Source: Epithemia pelagica
Lineage: Eukaryota; Bacillariophyta; Bacillariophyceae; Surirellales; Surirellaceae
DNA: 64,000 nucleotides
Assembly (NCBI GenBank): GCA_946965045.2
Contig: OX337233.1
Location: forward strand, 868,001 to 932,000
Reading direction: 5' to 3'
Part shown: positions 1 through 9,106 of the stretch, piece by piece
How the letters are laid out: every line of letters starts with the position of its first letter
Numbering within the stretch: position 1 is the first letter of the stretch
The notes under the pieces: model-generated
What the model saw: the letters and a program-made list of their open reading frames with translations, nothing else
What the model was told of the DNA's origin: nothing
Databases searched by the model: none
Translations under genes and position numbers: made by a program

Positions 1-1008
1 AGCATGAATAGTATCGGGGATTTCTTTGTGGTGGAGCCACAAAGTGCTGTACCAGCACCAGCATCATCATTACCGCATGTTCCAGCCACAGCCGCTACTG
101 CCGAGCAATCCCGTCGGGCCAGTATGAACAGCAGCATGGACAGTATTGGTCAAATCTTTGTCCAGGACACCAAAACACAAGACTTTGTCTCCCCCGTCCG
201 ACGACTGCAAGGTCGACGAGCTTCGGCGTCGTACAACATAGCACAGCCACAGAAACCCATGAATTTGCATGGAAGCATGAACGGGAGCTTTTCCTTTTAC
301 CCAGAGACAAGCCGCAGCCGAAGTAGTAGCATTGGATGGAATCCTCCTGCGCCATGTCATGGATCTACCAATCACCACCCCCACCACAGTTCCAGTAGCT
401 TCGGATATTCTGAAGGTGATGGTGGAGGATTCGAGGATCCTTCCCATCCACGTCCACAACGACGACGTTCCTCCGCGGCATATAGCATGAGTCGACCTCA
501 AAAACCCATGAATTTGCATGGTAGCATGACCAGCTTGGAGGGAGGATATCAAGCATACCACCCCCCGTCTCCGACACATTGCCCACCACAGCCACCAGCA
601 CCAGCACCGCAACAACAACAGCAACGACGGCGATCGTCTGGTTTCTTTTCCAATTGGTTTGCTTCGTCACCTTCACCATCGTCTCCAGTCAAGCAAGGTG
701 GCTTGCGACGTGGATCCATGAAGCAGGCTCTCCGTCCTCCATCAACATCCGGCCCACAACAACCAACAACAAGAATCTTCCCGACGGTAACACCAGTTTC
801 CTATACCTTGTCCTCTTTGCGACGCATGACGACCGCACAACTAAAGCAGTGTCTTGAAGCCGCAGGAGTTGACTTTGATCCTCGTTATATTGTCGAAAAG
901 GACGACCTGATTCGAGTCTTTTATGCCAGTGGCAAAATAGACATTCTCCCCGAAAACACGAGGAAGAGCAGCAACAACAACAAGAACAACAACAACATCC
1001 CGTTGTGA
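1..1008 (+). CDS. Low-complexity protein with R-R-x-S repeats, 5' partial
   Basis: Open frame from the window edge to a TGA at 1006-1008. The first ATG is at 4, but the AGC before it is in frame and belongs to a repeat, S-M-(N/D)-S-I-G-x-x-F-V, seen again about 40 residues later. The true start is therefore probably upstream. A longer repeat, RR-x-(S/A)-(S)-A-x-Y followed by PQKPMNLHGSM, occurs twice (near residues 70-90 and 155-175). Basophilic kinase-type R-R-x-S sites recur (RRAS twice, RRRSS twice, RRGS). Most of the protein is Ser/Pro/Gln/His-rich and probably disordered. The last 60 residues contain a compact helical stretch (TTAQLKQCLEAAGVDFD, then EKDDLIRVF) that resembles SAP or MANF-C-like helices; this similarity is weak. 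The function is unknown. The end is Asn-rich. Confidence 0.65.
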   Translation, partial: SMNSIGDFFVVEPQSAVPAPASSLPHVPATAATAEQSRRASMNSSMDSIGQIFVQDTKTQDFVSPVRRLQGRRASASYNIAQPQKPMNLHGSMNGSFSFYPETSRSRSSSIGWNPPAPCHGSTNHHPHHSSSSFGYSEGDGGGFEDPSHPRPQRRRSSAAYSMSRPQKPMNLHGSMTSLEGGYQAYHPPSPTHCPPQPPAPAPQQQQQRRRSSGFFSNWFASSPSPSSPVKQGGLRRGSMKQALRPPSTSGPQQPTTRIFPTVTPVSYTLSSLRRMTTAQLKQCLEAAGVDFDPRYIVEKDDLIRVFYASGKIDILPENTRKSSNNNKNNNNIPL

Positions 1009-1540
1009 CAGAGACACAAACCTGAGAGACTCCCCAATCCACATATATTTCATTCCTAATAGCATGCAGCATGTATCAGAACTAATGTTCAACGTGTTGT
1101 TCCTTCCTTCTTGTTGTTGTCAGTGGGGGAGTAGAGCCGACAATCTTTGTCGAAGCAGCAGGATGCTGTTGTTGTTGGTTTTGTTTGTCATGACTTGCAA
1201 TCCATCGACCAAACTCCAATCCACATTTCGTCCGCATGATTACTCTCATTTCATAGAATAATGACCCAAAGCAATGTGAATGCGTCTTGATTTAGTATAG
1301 TTTCAGCATTATGCATGAGTGCGGATACTCTCTGAAAACTCTTCGTGTTGTTGTTTGTTTGAATACAGTGTTGGTTGGTACCAACGGCTCCTTGTCCTCG
1401 GCGTGTACAACAAAAGAATCTCGTGTGGAAACTGTTCATCTTCTCTTTCTCTTCTTTTCGTTGTCAATGTTGTTGTCGAGAGTTGGTCGAGCACCCAATT
1501 AATGAACTGACTTTACTAGCTAGTATAGTGTCTGTTGCAA
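1009..1540. other. Intergenic, nothing recognised
   Basis: About 530 bases downstream of the first gene. Only short open frames are present, with no recognisable domain. T-rich and TTG-rich stretches give low-complexity translations on both strands. I see no RNA gene or repeat shared with the rest of the window. Confidence 0.5.
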
Positions 1541-1790
1541 TGTATGTGGAATGGGACAATGAATCGTTCATACATATGCCATTCCGGTGTATGGGAAATG
1601 GCTGTGGTAACGTCTGGAATGGCCTTAGCGTCAATGGCAACAATCGTTCCGCTCCCCGACAAGGTCGAGAGTCGTGCCCTTATTGGAAACACAGAATAGC
1701 TTAAAACCAATGGCAACACGCGTGTCAGTAGCATCCCCATATTTTATTGTTTGTTTGTGGTTCTTGCCGCCTTGAGTATCGATAATCATG
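1541..1790 (+). pseudogene. Remnant of the unknown membrane-protein-like gene family
   Basis: The translation near 1541-1635 (MYVEWDNESF, then GNGCGNVWNGL) closely matches the minus-strand remnants at 50040-50871 and 36894-37800 (MYVEWDNGSF; GNGRGNIWNGL). Nucleotide similarity continues through 1670-1790, including a CCAATGGCAACACG stretch and a GTTTGTGGTTCTTGCC stretch. It is a short fragment without an intact frame. It shows that the duplication family of 25-51 kb also reaches the left end of the window. Confidence 0.5.
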
Positions 1791-1856
1791 AGCGTAGGGG
1801 TGCACCGTCGCAAGGGCAACGAGTGAGGACTTGGCAATAAGTGGGAAGATCATAAT
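1780..1856 (-). pseudogene. Remnant of 2OG oxygenase N-terminus
   Basis: On the minus strand the frame starting near 1853 reads MIFPLIAKSSLVALATVHP. This matches the leader of the oxygenase copies at 30122, 35319, 43268 and 48312 (MIFPLARSSLVALATVH). Only the leader is left. The similarity stops about 40 bases before a MULE element that begins at 1904. Confidence 0.6.
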
Positions 1857-1903
1857 ATTGTAAGCAGCAGCGTCGCAGCAACTTCCGGTAATGGACTCAA
1901 AAC

Positions 1904-2634
1904 TCCCCCTAGCGGGGGTGGTTTTGAGGTTGTAGTTTCTGTGAACCACCCCCATACCTTTTTCCTGGCTCCAGTCGGCCGGCATATCTCATTCCTTCCA
2001 CCGCGATAACAACACGACAATCAAACTTTGTCGTTGCTGGTGACCTCCGACGGCCACCCGACCATCACATGCTTCATATCGGTACCATGTCAGTGCATTG
2101 TGAGGGGCACAGTGCATGCGGGCCATTCTAGGAAATGACCAATACAGTGACGCTGTAATACGGCTCAATAGGAGACCATGATGGCGTGAAAATACATGAG
2201 AGTTGCCGTTTTGCTATCAATACACTGTGTAACTACTACTGTGATGTGTATTGTGTACCAATAGGTGTCCAAACAATGCATGATAAGAGCCATATAGTCC
2301 CTTTGAGTTGCTTCGTTAGAAATGGCAATACGTCGCTTCCGTACCTGTGCCACGAGGCATGGCGCCTATGAGTCTGATGCATAACAGCCTTAACCTTTAA
2401 ATTTTGGTGATGCCGATGCATTCTACACTATTGGTTTGAGGTCTATGACTAGGAAGACAGGTTTCACGAGTCCAAATAGGTGCACAACAACCTGTGCAAC
2501 ACCATGGCCCGTGTTGTTATCGTGGTGGAGGAAATGAGATATGCCGGCCGACTGGAAACAGGTTATTTTTGGCAAATAGGTATGGGGGTGGCTCAGAGAA
2601 ATTACACCCTATAAGCCACCCCCGCTAGGGGGTA
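1904..2634. mobile_element. Non-autonomous MULE-like element 1
   Basis: A 731-bp element with long terminal inverted repeats. The ends are CCCCCTAGCGGGGGTGG on the left and its inverted counterpart CCACCCCCGCTAGGGGG on the right. Inverted similarity continues well over 100 bp inward: CACCCCCATA, then GGCATATCTCATTCC, then CGATAACAACACG. It is flanked by a perfect 9-bp direct repeat, ACTCAAAAC, at 1895-1903 and 2635-2643. Long TIRs plus a 9-bp target duplication are typical of Mutator-like elements. There is no transposase frame. A second copy in opposite orientation lies at 6273-7020 and shares the interior, for example ACCATGTCAGTGCATTGTGAG against ACCATGGTAGTGCATTGTGAG. Confidence 0.85.
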
Positions 2635-3650
2635 ACTCAAAACGTGGGTAATCTTTCTACTACTCAGAGTATCGTCACGATATAACTTCTTCATTTTCAT
2701 ACAGTAGAAGCAACCTGACGGTTTGGCGCACGAGTCACGCCAGAAATTCTGAGTCAAGACCATGTTGACTTTTTTCAATTTTAAGCAGCGGAATCGACAG
2801 AGCTCGACGAGCTCTATCTGCTGATAATCTTTGTTTTGAAAAAGTTCAGGATTTTCTGGATTTCTGGATTGTGGCAAATATCTGGTCTACCTGACACTTT
2901 GGCACCGCGATAGCCCGTACTAATTTGGACCAAAATGTTTTTTACGGGCTATCACGTGAATTGACACGTAACTTCTCCCTATAACACTAATTAATCGGAT
3001 TTCTCCCCTATTCATTGTCTTTCATGTCCTTCATGGCTTTCTCAATAGACAGGATCAAGTTCTTCTTGTTCATACTGCTGGTTCCCTTGGAGTCGAGATA
3101 GATGCCAGTCCTTCTGGACAAGACACAGCGAGAATGTCAACAGTGGTTCCTGCGTGTATCATCAGGTCTGTGTGATGATAATGATACTATTGGAGCTGAA
3201 GGTAGCATGTTGACAACAATGAAGTTGTTGGGTACACACTATGCATTCATGTTACCTTGATGGATGCTGACTTTGTCATTGTCGTTTCTTGCTAGACTGC
3301 ACCAAATCTGATCGAGACTGTGTGTGGGCAGGTAGCTGAGTTAGAATACCAATTTAAACTTTCCTTCATCCATTTGGCGCCAAAAACACATTTTGAAGTG
3401 CCCAATCGACAGATCTCGTTCTGGGCTTTTGAATGACACCTCAAATTCCAAAATTGGTTAAGTAGAAGTTAAGTTATAAATTGTCAAAGTTTTCTACGGT
3501 GGCATCGCGGTGACCCCAGAATTCCGCCCACCAAATTTAGTCAGGCTGCCAAATTAGTCAGGTTGCTTCTAGTACCTCTGATATGATCATACTAGATTCA
3601 GATTCTTTAGATATGAGGTAAACATACTGAGTCACGGATGTCGGAGGATT

Positions 3651-3716
3651 TGGGAGATGTCGGATGATGTCGGATGATGTCGGATGATGTCGGATGATGT
3701 CGGAAGATGTCGGATG
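3651..3716. repeat. 10-bp tandem repeat GATGTCGGAT
   Basis: About six head-to-tail copies of GATGTCGGAT with small variations (one copy GATGTCGGAA). The heptamer GATGTCG is the reverse complement of CGACATC, which is repeated in the neighbouring array at 3848-3925. Confidence 0.85.
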
Positions 3717-3847
3717 TTTTTATCGCCAAAAGAATCTTTACTCTCCAGCAGATGGAATTCGTCAAGAGAAATCACACGGTGACAACTCAATGATTGACAG
3801 TGGGCCCATCTAAGCACCGCTGGATTTTGAAACAAACCATGTTTCCG

Positions 3848-3925
3848 CGCGAGCCCGAAACGACATCAAACGACATCAAACGACATACCAAACGACATAC
3901 CAAACGACATACCAAACGACATTCC
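3848..3925. repeat. Tandem repeat AAACGACATACC / AAACGACATC
   Basis: Several copies of AAACGACATC (10 bp) pass into AAACGACATACC (12 bp). The core CGACATC is inverted relative to the array at 3651-3716. The two arrays therefore face each other across about 130 bp. Confidence 0.85.
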
Positions 3926-4262
3926 CGTTTGTTCCATACTAGAGAATGGGAAACCATATTCTATGGCAACACAATACGTGCTTTGTAATAATATCGATCT
4001 TAGTTTTTGGATTCGCCCGTTGGGTATTGGTACAGAATATGCGACTCACGTGTATTTACCGGAAGTTGCAGGGATCTTTGCTCAATTCGCTGCTCCGTTA
4101 CCCCTAGCGGAAGGGTGAGTCCTGGTCGTGAATGAGAGTTTGTGCATTCTGATACTCACCCCCAAGGCGCCATCGCGCTCACTCGACTTTGACACAAACC
4201 CAAAATTTCATTTCACACATTCACTGCATCCACCACGGTGGGTGGAGGTGCAACCCTCTACC

Positions 4263-5640
4263 ATGCCATCGTCGAAGTCTTCTTCATCGCACAAGCGCAA
4301 CCGTCGGTCCCAACACCAGGTTAGAGAGCATTTCGGTGGCCCCATGCCAAAGGACACGTCCATTCCAAGCAGTATTGAAGCCACCAACAAACACCCAGCA
4401 ATCGCCAAAACTCAGCAAGCTTATTCCTCTCGTCAACCCAGCCCTGCTCCTCCTCCTAATGCTCCCCCATGTGGTCCTTCCCCTCCCTCCATTCCACCCA
4501 TGGCTTCGAGAAGTGACTGTGACTTCAGCGATCATGCTCCCCCCCATTCCCGAGGAATTTGAATCGACTGACTCGGACAACGAAGATGGATCCTCCCACA
4601 CCACCCACACAACCAACATCATTCTCCACCGCATTCTCATTGTCCAATATCGCTTCTCCGTCGAATCCTTCGTCCAGTAACTCCACCCTTCCTTCGAATG
4701 AAACAAACAACAACCCGTCAGTGCACACGAAGGTTTCCTCCTTCTCCTTCAGTGGGTGGCACCGTCAACATTCCTTCGGTTTCTTGGTCGGCAGATTGGT
4801 CTTGTCGCAACGTATGGCAGTATTTGTGGCATGGAGTGGACGCTAAAGTCGAGGAGGAACTGCGTCAGGAGTATAAGGATGCGATTGAGGTCCGCCTTCT
4901 CGATGCTGTCTCGAAAATGACATCGATTCTTCCCCGACAAACGGAGGATACGTTGGTCCATTTTGTTGGGGAGAGTGCGTTGGAAGACTTTGTGTTCCTC
5001 CATGTCGAATGGAGAGATTTGGCAGAAGACAAGACAGGACCAGAAGCGGTGAATGCAACATTGGACTTGGATCGCTTTGTCTTTTTTTAACAACCACAGT
5101 ACTTGGCACGATTCGACAGCGAAACGTCGAGACCAGAACAACAGAAAGGATTGTGATTCATTGGACCAGTGCTTTGAAACGTTTTGGACGAACGAAACAT
5201 GTGGTATTGTTCTAAATGTAAAGAACATGTACGAAAACCATGGAATTTAGGCTCTTTCCCAATATTCTGGTTGTCCGTTTGAAGTGGTCTGAGTTTAAGA
5301 ATGCCATGCGCTGCGACAAGTTGGAGACCTTGGTGAACTTTCCCTTAGACGGCTTGGACATGGGTACCCATTGTGCTCGACATGGAAATGGTCAAGAGTC
5401 TTTTGTGGAGGATTCGGTTCCGGCCATGTACGATTTATTGGCGGTGGCGAATCATTATGGCCGAATGGGATTTGGTCACTACACCACGTTTGCTGCGAAC
5501 TGGAATGAAAATGAAACACCCAATGAATGGCAACTCTTTGATGATTCAACTATCAGAGTGTGGGAGGATCAGGTGATTCCGTCGTGTCTTCGGCCGCCTA
5601 CGTGCTCTTTTATCGACGTCGGATGTGGAACTAGGAAAAT
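4263..5640 (+). pseudogene. Ubiquitin-specific protease (USP, peptidase C19), C-terminal part, frameshifted
   Basis: A Ser/Pro-rich N-terminal part (ATG at 4263) runs through two frames. It is followed by a USP region: FVFLHVEWRDLAEDK (about 5000), the zinc-ribbon half WYCSKCKEHVRK (about 5200, a different frame), then FPNILVVRLKW at 5255 on. The catalytic histidine box follows, YDLLAVANHYGRMGFGHYTT and WQLFDDSTI (5425-5560), and then SSAAYVLFYRRR in yet another frame (about 5585-5620). These are signatures of the C-terminal half of the USP fold. No Cys box (GLxNxGNxCYxN-like) is visible. At least three frame changes occur, so an active deubiquitinase is unlikely. An intron explanation for some frame changes cannot be fully excluded. 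The gene lies wholly between the TIRs of the element at 4099-6238. Confidence 0.8.
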
Positions 5641-5802
5641 TCCTTTCACAGCTTTTCCCTTTCTGGTTATATCAGCGTTGGTAGGAATGTTCCTTTAACT
5701 GGTTTTACTCGGTTCTAGCGCGAGAAGTAGGGAACTGTTCCAGGGATTACCCAACATAGCGTAAAGATAGGCAAAGGAAAGGAGTTGTCTTTGTAATGTT
5801 GA

Positions 5803-6080
5803 CGGGTTGGAGGTGTTGGTTTGCAGGCCAGGACAGTCCATGATGTGGGTTGGGATAGGGTCGACAACTCGGGTTGGATTGGGCGGGTGCATAATGGTGT
5901 CGGATGGATGGTCTTCATTTGGGTTGTTGTTGCTTCCAATTGCACTGTGTAGGTACTGAGATCTAAATGGAAGCAGCGGGTCGGAACGGTTGGTTTCCAC
6001 GCCAGGATGGTCCCTTAGGTTGGTAGAGACAGGGCGAACAACTCGGGTCGGATGGGGAGGGGCCATGAGTGTTGTGACAA
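5803..6080. repeat. Imperfect direct repeat inside the Pack-MULE
   Basis: Two related stretches, about 5803-5905 and 5985-6080, share the order GGTTGG, GCCAGGA-(C/T)-(A/G)-GTCC, then GACAACTCGGGTTGGAT or GAACAACTCGGGTCGGAT. Subterminal direct repeats of this kind are common inside transposon ends. They carry no coding frame I recognise. Confidence 0.55.
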
Positions 6081-6272
6081 CCACAACAAGATGGGTCTCG
6101 TAGTGATTGCGTTGTGGTGGTTGTGAGTTTGTGACAAAGTCGAAAAATCGCCGATTTTGAGAATCGCGCCTTGGGGGTGAGTATCAGAATGCTCTTGGTC
6201 TGTTTGTCGACCTGGACTCACCCTTCTGCTAGGGGGTAGCTGCTCCGTTGATACGATTCTATGGATATTGGA

Positions 6273-7020
6273 CACCCCCTAGCGGGGGTGTTTTTGAGGT
6301 TGTAATTTCGTTGAAACACCCCCATCTCTCTGGTAGAAAAATAACCTGTTTCTAGTCGGCAGGCATATCTCATTCCATCCATCGCGATAACAACACGGAC
6401 CTCGGTGTTGCACCTGTTGTTGTGCACCTATTTTGACACTTGGTACCTGTCGGGTGAGTCATAGACCTCTAACCAATAGCGTAGGATACATCTGCATGGC
6501 CAAAATATGAAGGTTGAGTCTATTGTGGAGCTGGTTCACAGGCACCATGCCTCGTGGCACTGTCATACGGAAGCAACGCCTCACCATTTCGAACGAAGCA
6601 TCTCAGAGGGAAGTATGGCTCTTATCATTCATTGTTTCGACACCTAATGGTTCACAATATACATAACAGTAGTAACGGAGTGTATCGACAGCAGGACCTC
6701 TATTCCCATGTGTTTTTGGGGCCAGCATGGTCTCGTGTCGTGCCATAATGCTGGGCCACTATTTTCATCCTTGCCTAGAGTGACCCTCATGCACTGTGCT
6801 GCTCACAATGCACTACCATGGTACTAATATGAATCACACGATGGTCGGATCATGATGGGGTGATCATAGGAGGTCACCAGCAACAACAAAGTTTGATTGT
6901 CGTGTTGTTATCGTGGTTGTAAAAATGAGATATGCCTGCCAACTATTGTAGACCGGACACCAGAGAGATGGGGGTGGCTACACGAAATTAAACCCTCTTA
7001 GCCACCCCCACTAGGGGGTG
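6273..7020. mobile_element. Non-autonomous MULE-like element 2
   Basis: A 748-bp element with ends CACCCCCTAGCGGGGGTG and CCACCCCCACTAGGGGGTG. It is flanked by a perfect direct repeat GGATATTGGA (6263-6272 and 7021-7030; the duplication is 9 or 10 bp depending on the terminal base). It is a copy of the element at 1904-2634 in inverted orientation, shown by shared interior such as GCCTCGTGGCAC and the ATGAGATATGCC block next to each end. It lies 34 bp from the right end of the Pack-MULE, so the two insertions are nearly abutting. It has no coding content. Confidence 0.85.
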
Positions 7021-7048
7021 GGATATTGGATAGATCTTTTTTCGGACG

Positions 7049-7083
7049 AAATTACTCCCTCCGAAACACCCCCGCTGGGGGGT
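7049..7083. repeat. Orphan MULE terminal inverted repeat
   Basis: GAAATTACTCCCTCCGAAAC followed by ACCCCCGCTGGGGGGTA resembles the right end of element 1 (GAAATTACACCCTATAAGCC, then ACCCCCGCTAGGGGGTA). No partner left end was found nearby. It is read as a solo end left by a deleted or overwritten copy. Confidence 0.6.
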
Positions 7084-7090
7084 AGAAGAC

Positions 7091-7149
7091 GAATGCACGA
7101 AGTGCATTCAGTCACGCGTGACTGGACTCACCCCATGCTTGGGGGTAAT
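7091..7149. repeat. Short palindromes and a second orphan MULE end
   Basis: GAATGCACGAAGTGCATTC (7091-7109) and CAGTCACGCGTGACTG (7109-7124) are adjacent palindromes. They are followed by GGACTCACCCCATGCTTGGG at about 7123-7142. Read inward from its outer end, this matches the Pack-MULE terminus style (TTACCCCCAAGC, then GGGTGAGTCC). Together they look like the end of another member of the Pack-MULE subfamily. Confidence 0.5.
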
Positions 7150-7329
7150 CATCGGACAAAGTTTGGTCAATCGACCAATAAGACATAAGACCTTCATTTT
7201 CCGGGGTGAGAAATTATATCCGCGACTGAAAAATGAGGGAGATCTTGAAAAGATCCTAAGATCTGTCACACCAAATCTTGACCATGTCAGCATGGAGATG
7301 CACACTCCGGATCCAAACTTGCATCACTC

Positions 7330-7911
7330 TTGATCTTCCTAGCCTTTCAAACCCTCCAATGTGACTTGTCCTGCAATGCCTTGCAACACTTGGCCTTGCA
7401 ACGTGCCCTGGGCAAGTTGCAACAACAACAACCATTCAACAGCAACAACGACAACCACAACAGCAACCGCAACAATACCACAATCACAAATAGACCGGGA
7501 CGAGGAAGCACGAGGGGCCCACTTGTCCTCCCCGACGACGACAATGGCCAAGAAGAAAAAGAAACCATCGTTCCAAGCTTCCACGGGTTGGTTGTTGGAT
7601 GCCTTGCGTCAATATGGGCAACTGTATGCGGCCACGACCGCCGTACCAATGACGGCTGCTGCCGCCACCACAATCACTGCGACGTATACACCTGCCTCAA
7701 TGGACCCCCAACTGTTTACTCCAGTCCAAGTGGAGGCGCAAGTCCAAGAGGTGATTCGACAAGACTGGTGTGTACGGAACGAGCCATTCGACAATGGGTT
7801 CCATTCTTATTATTGGTGAACACCCATTCTCATGCATTCCACAAGGGAACGACCAAACTGACAATGGAAGATGGTACTCTGATCCAGTGGAATCTCCTTG
7901 GCCTACCATAA
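7330..7911 (+). pseudogene. Unrecognised coding-like remnant, Gln/Asn/Thr-rich
   Basis: Two overlapping plus-strand frames both look partly coding. One (7330-7911) has LQHLALQRALGKLQQQQ. The other (7361-7819) has MAKKKKKPSFQASTGWLLDA, then QYGQLYAATTAVP, and ends in DWCVRNEPFDNG. Neither frame looks coding along its whole length, so a frameshift near 7440-7500 is likely. No domain was recognised. It lies between two copies of a short direct repeat (7147-7210 and 8478-8550). Confidence 0.3.
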
Positions 7912-9106
7912 GACGCATCGGCCCCAAGTCTTCTACCTACCTAGTTGGCACGTAAGCCGAGGGCACACGGCCTCGGAAAAACCGGATGCTTTCTTGAGTG
8001 TGTGGAAGGATCTATACAGCCTTGCTCGAATGAATGGTTCCTTCTCTACACTCTACACCTAGAATCATGCACTGGAAGTAGAAGAAGATGAGCTCGTATC
8101 TCGCATTGTAGTAAGGATATACGTGGTCCTCCCTGGAAATCATATAATATTCCATAGTAGTGAAAAACAAAACCCCTGTTTGACTCCTCTAACGAAGAGC
8201 CAACCAACTAATCAATCTCAGCGGCCGCCCACTTGCCAATTCGTCCACGACGACGATCGTCGTCGTCCATCTTGTAGTGTCGTGATTCGTCCTTATCGCA
8301 AAGTTACGTGGGAGTGAGAAAATAATGAGTCACGCATAAAGCGTCAGCAAAACTGATTGAGAGACGACTCGACACCGGGAATTATTAATACTACTAGACC
8401 AAAATTATGCTAGTAGAGGTAGGTGCGTATGTGCGACCATATGTATGGCGGGACTGACCCTCGTCACCTATCTGGTCATCGATCATCGGACAAAGTTTGG
8501 TCAATTGACCGATAACCTTCATTTTTCCGGGGTGAGAGCTGTTTGCTGCTTGCTGCGTGCTCCATCTCAATTGGTATCACGTCAGTAGGGTCAGGGTTTG
8601 GGACGCTCACGGAATGGCCTTAGCGGCCCCTGGCCCCTGGTGGAGATAGCCTCACAGCATGACCCAAAAGCTTGTTTATTATTTGGGATCTACCATCTAC
8701 CTAGCTTCTAGATTACATAACGAAAATAGAACCTTCCTTGTTTCCGGCATATACAATGCTAATGCTGACCGCTTCGAAATCCGTGTATCTGTATCGTTAT
8801 GAGTAATCCAAAAGTGCAAAGCGATTCTATCTGGCATAGGAACCCTGAAAAAAGGGTAATCGCAATGTGCGACCAAATGACGGGACTGGCCGTCACCTAC
8901 AAAAAATGTTCAGCTATCGACCTAGCAAAGTAGCTAGTCTAGTTGATACACTCAGCTATGTCTAGAGGACAGATCCAGAGGATAGACTTTGGCGATTAGA
9001 AGAAGTATAAAGCAACAAAGGCTCAGTGTTTTTGAAACTTCGCAACGTTCAAGACGCTGTTGCTTTCTTTGCTGTTGCTTGTCTTCCTGTCTTCTTCCTG
9101 AGAACC
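7912..9106. other. Spacer with short shared repeats
   Basis: No gene recognised. The stretch 8478-8550 (ATCATCGGACAAAGTTTGGT, then CCTTCATTTT and CCGGGGTGAGA) repeats 7147-7210 almost exactly. Part of it, with the following TTGCTGCTTGCTGC, recurs at 20086-20135, and GGGTCAATTGACCGAT recurs at 18584. These are pieces of one dispersed repeat family that I cannot classify. A weak duplicated string, ATGTGCGACCA, occurs near 8431 and 8868. Confidence 0.4.

Larger units (their letters stand above)
2644..4088. other. Gene-poor spacer between MULE elements
   Basis: No intact gene. A short minus-strand stretch near 3140-3014 translates to a lysine-rich peptide (SSMNKKNLILSIEKAMKDM) that looks like a decayed exon, but I cannot name it. 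Two short tandem arrays at 3651-3716 and 3848-3925 are listed separately. The rest is AT-rich and featureless to me. Confidence 0.45.
4099..6238. mobile_element. Pack-MULE-like element carrying a USP gene
   Basis: A 2,140-bp element. The left end starts TACCCCTAGCGGAAGGGTGA and the right end read inward starts TACCCCCTAGCAGAAGGGTG. Inverted similarity runs about 100 bp further: GCATTCTGATACTCACCCCC, then AAGGCGC, then TCGACTTTG-CACAAAC. It is flanked by a perfect 10-bp direct repeat, GCTGCTCCGT (4089-4098 and 6239-6248). The interior contains no transposase. It contains a degraded ubiquitin-specific protease gene at 4263-5640. This combination of MULE TIRs, a 10-bp target duplication and a host gene cargo fits the Pack-MULE type. 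The terminal ACCCCCTAGC is shared with elements 1 and 2, so all are probably mobilised by related transposases not present here. Confidence 0.8.

Noticed and set aside
3651-3925. Possible CRISPR array
   Set aside because: Repeats are directly adjacent without spacers, and the surroundings are eukaryotic.
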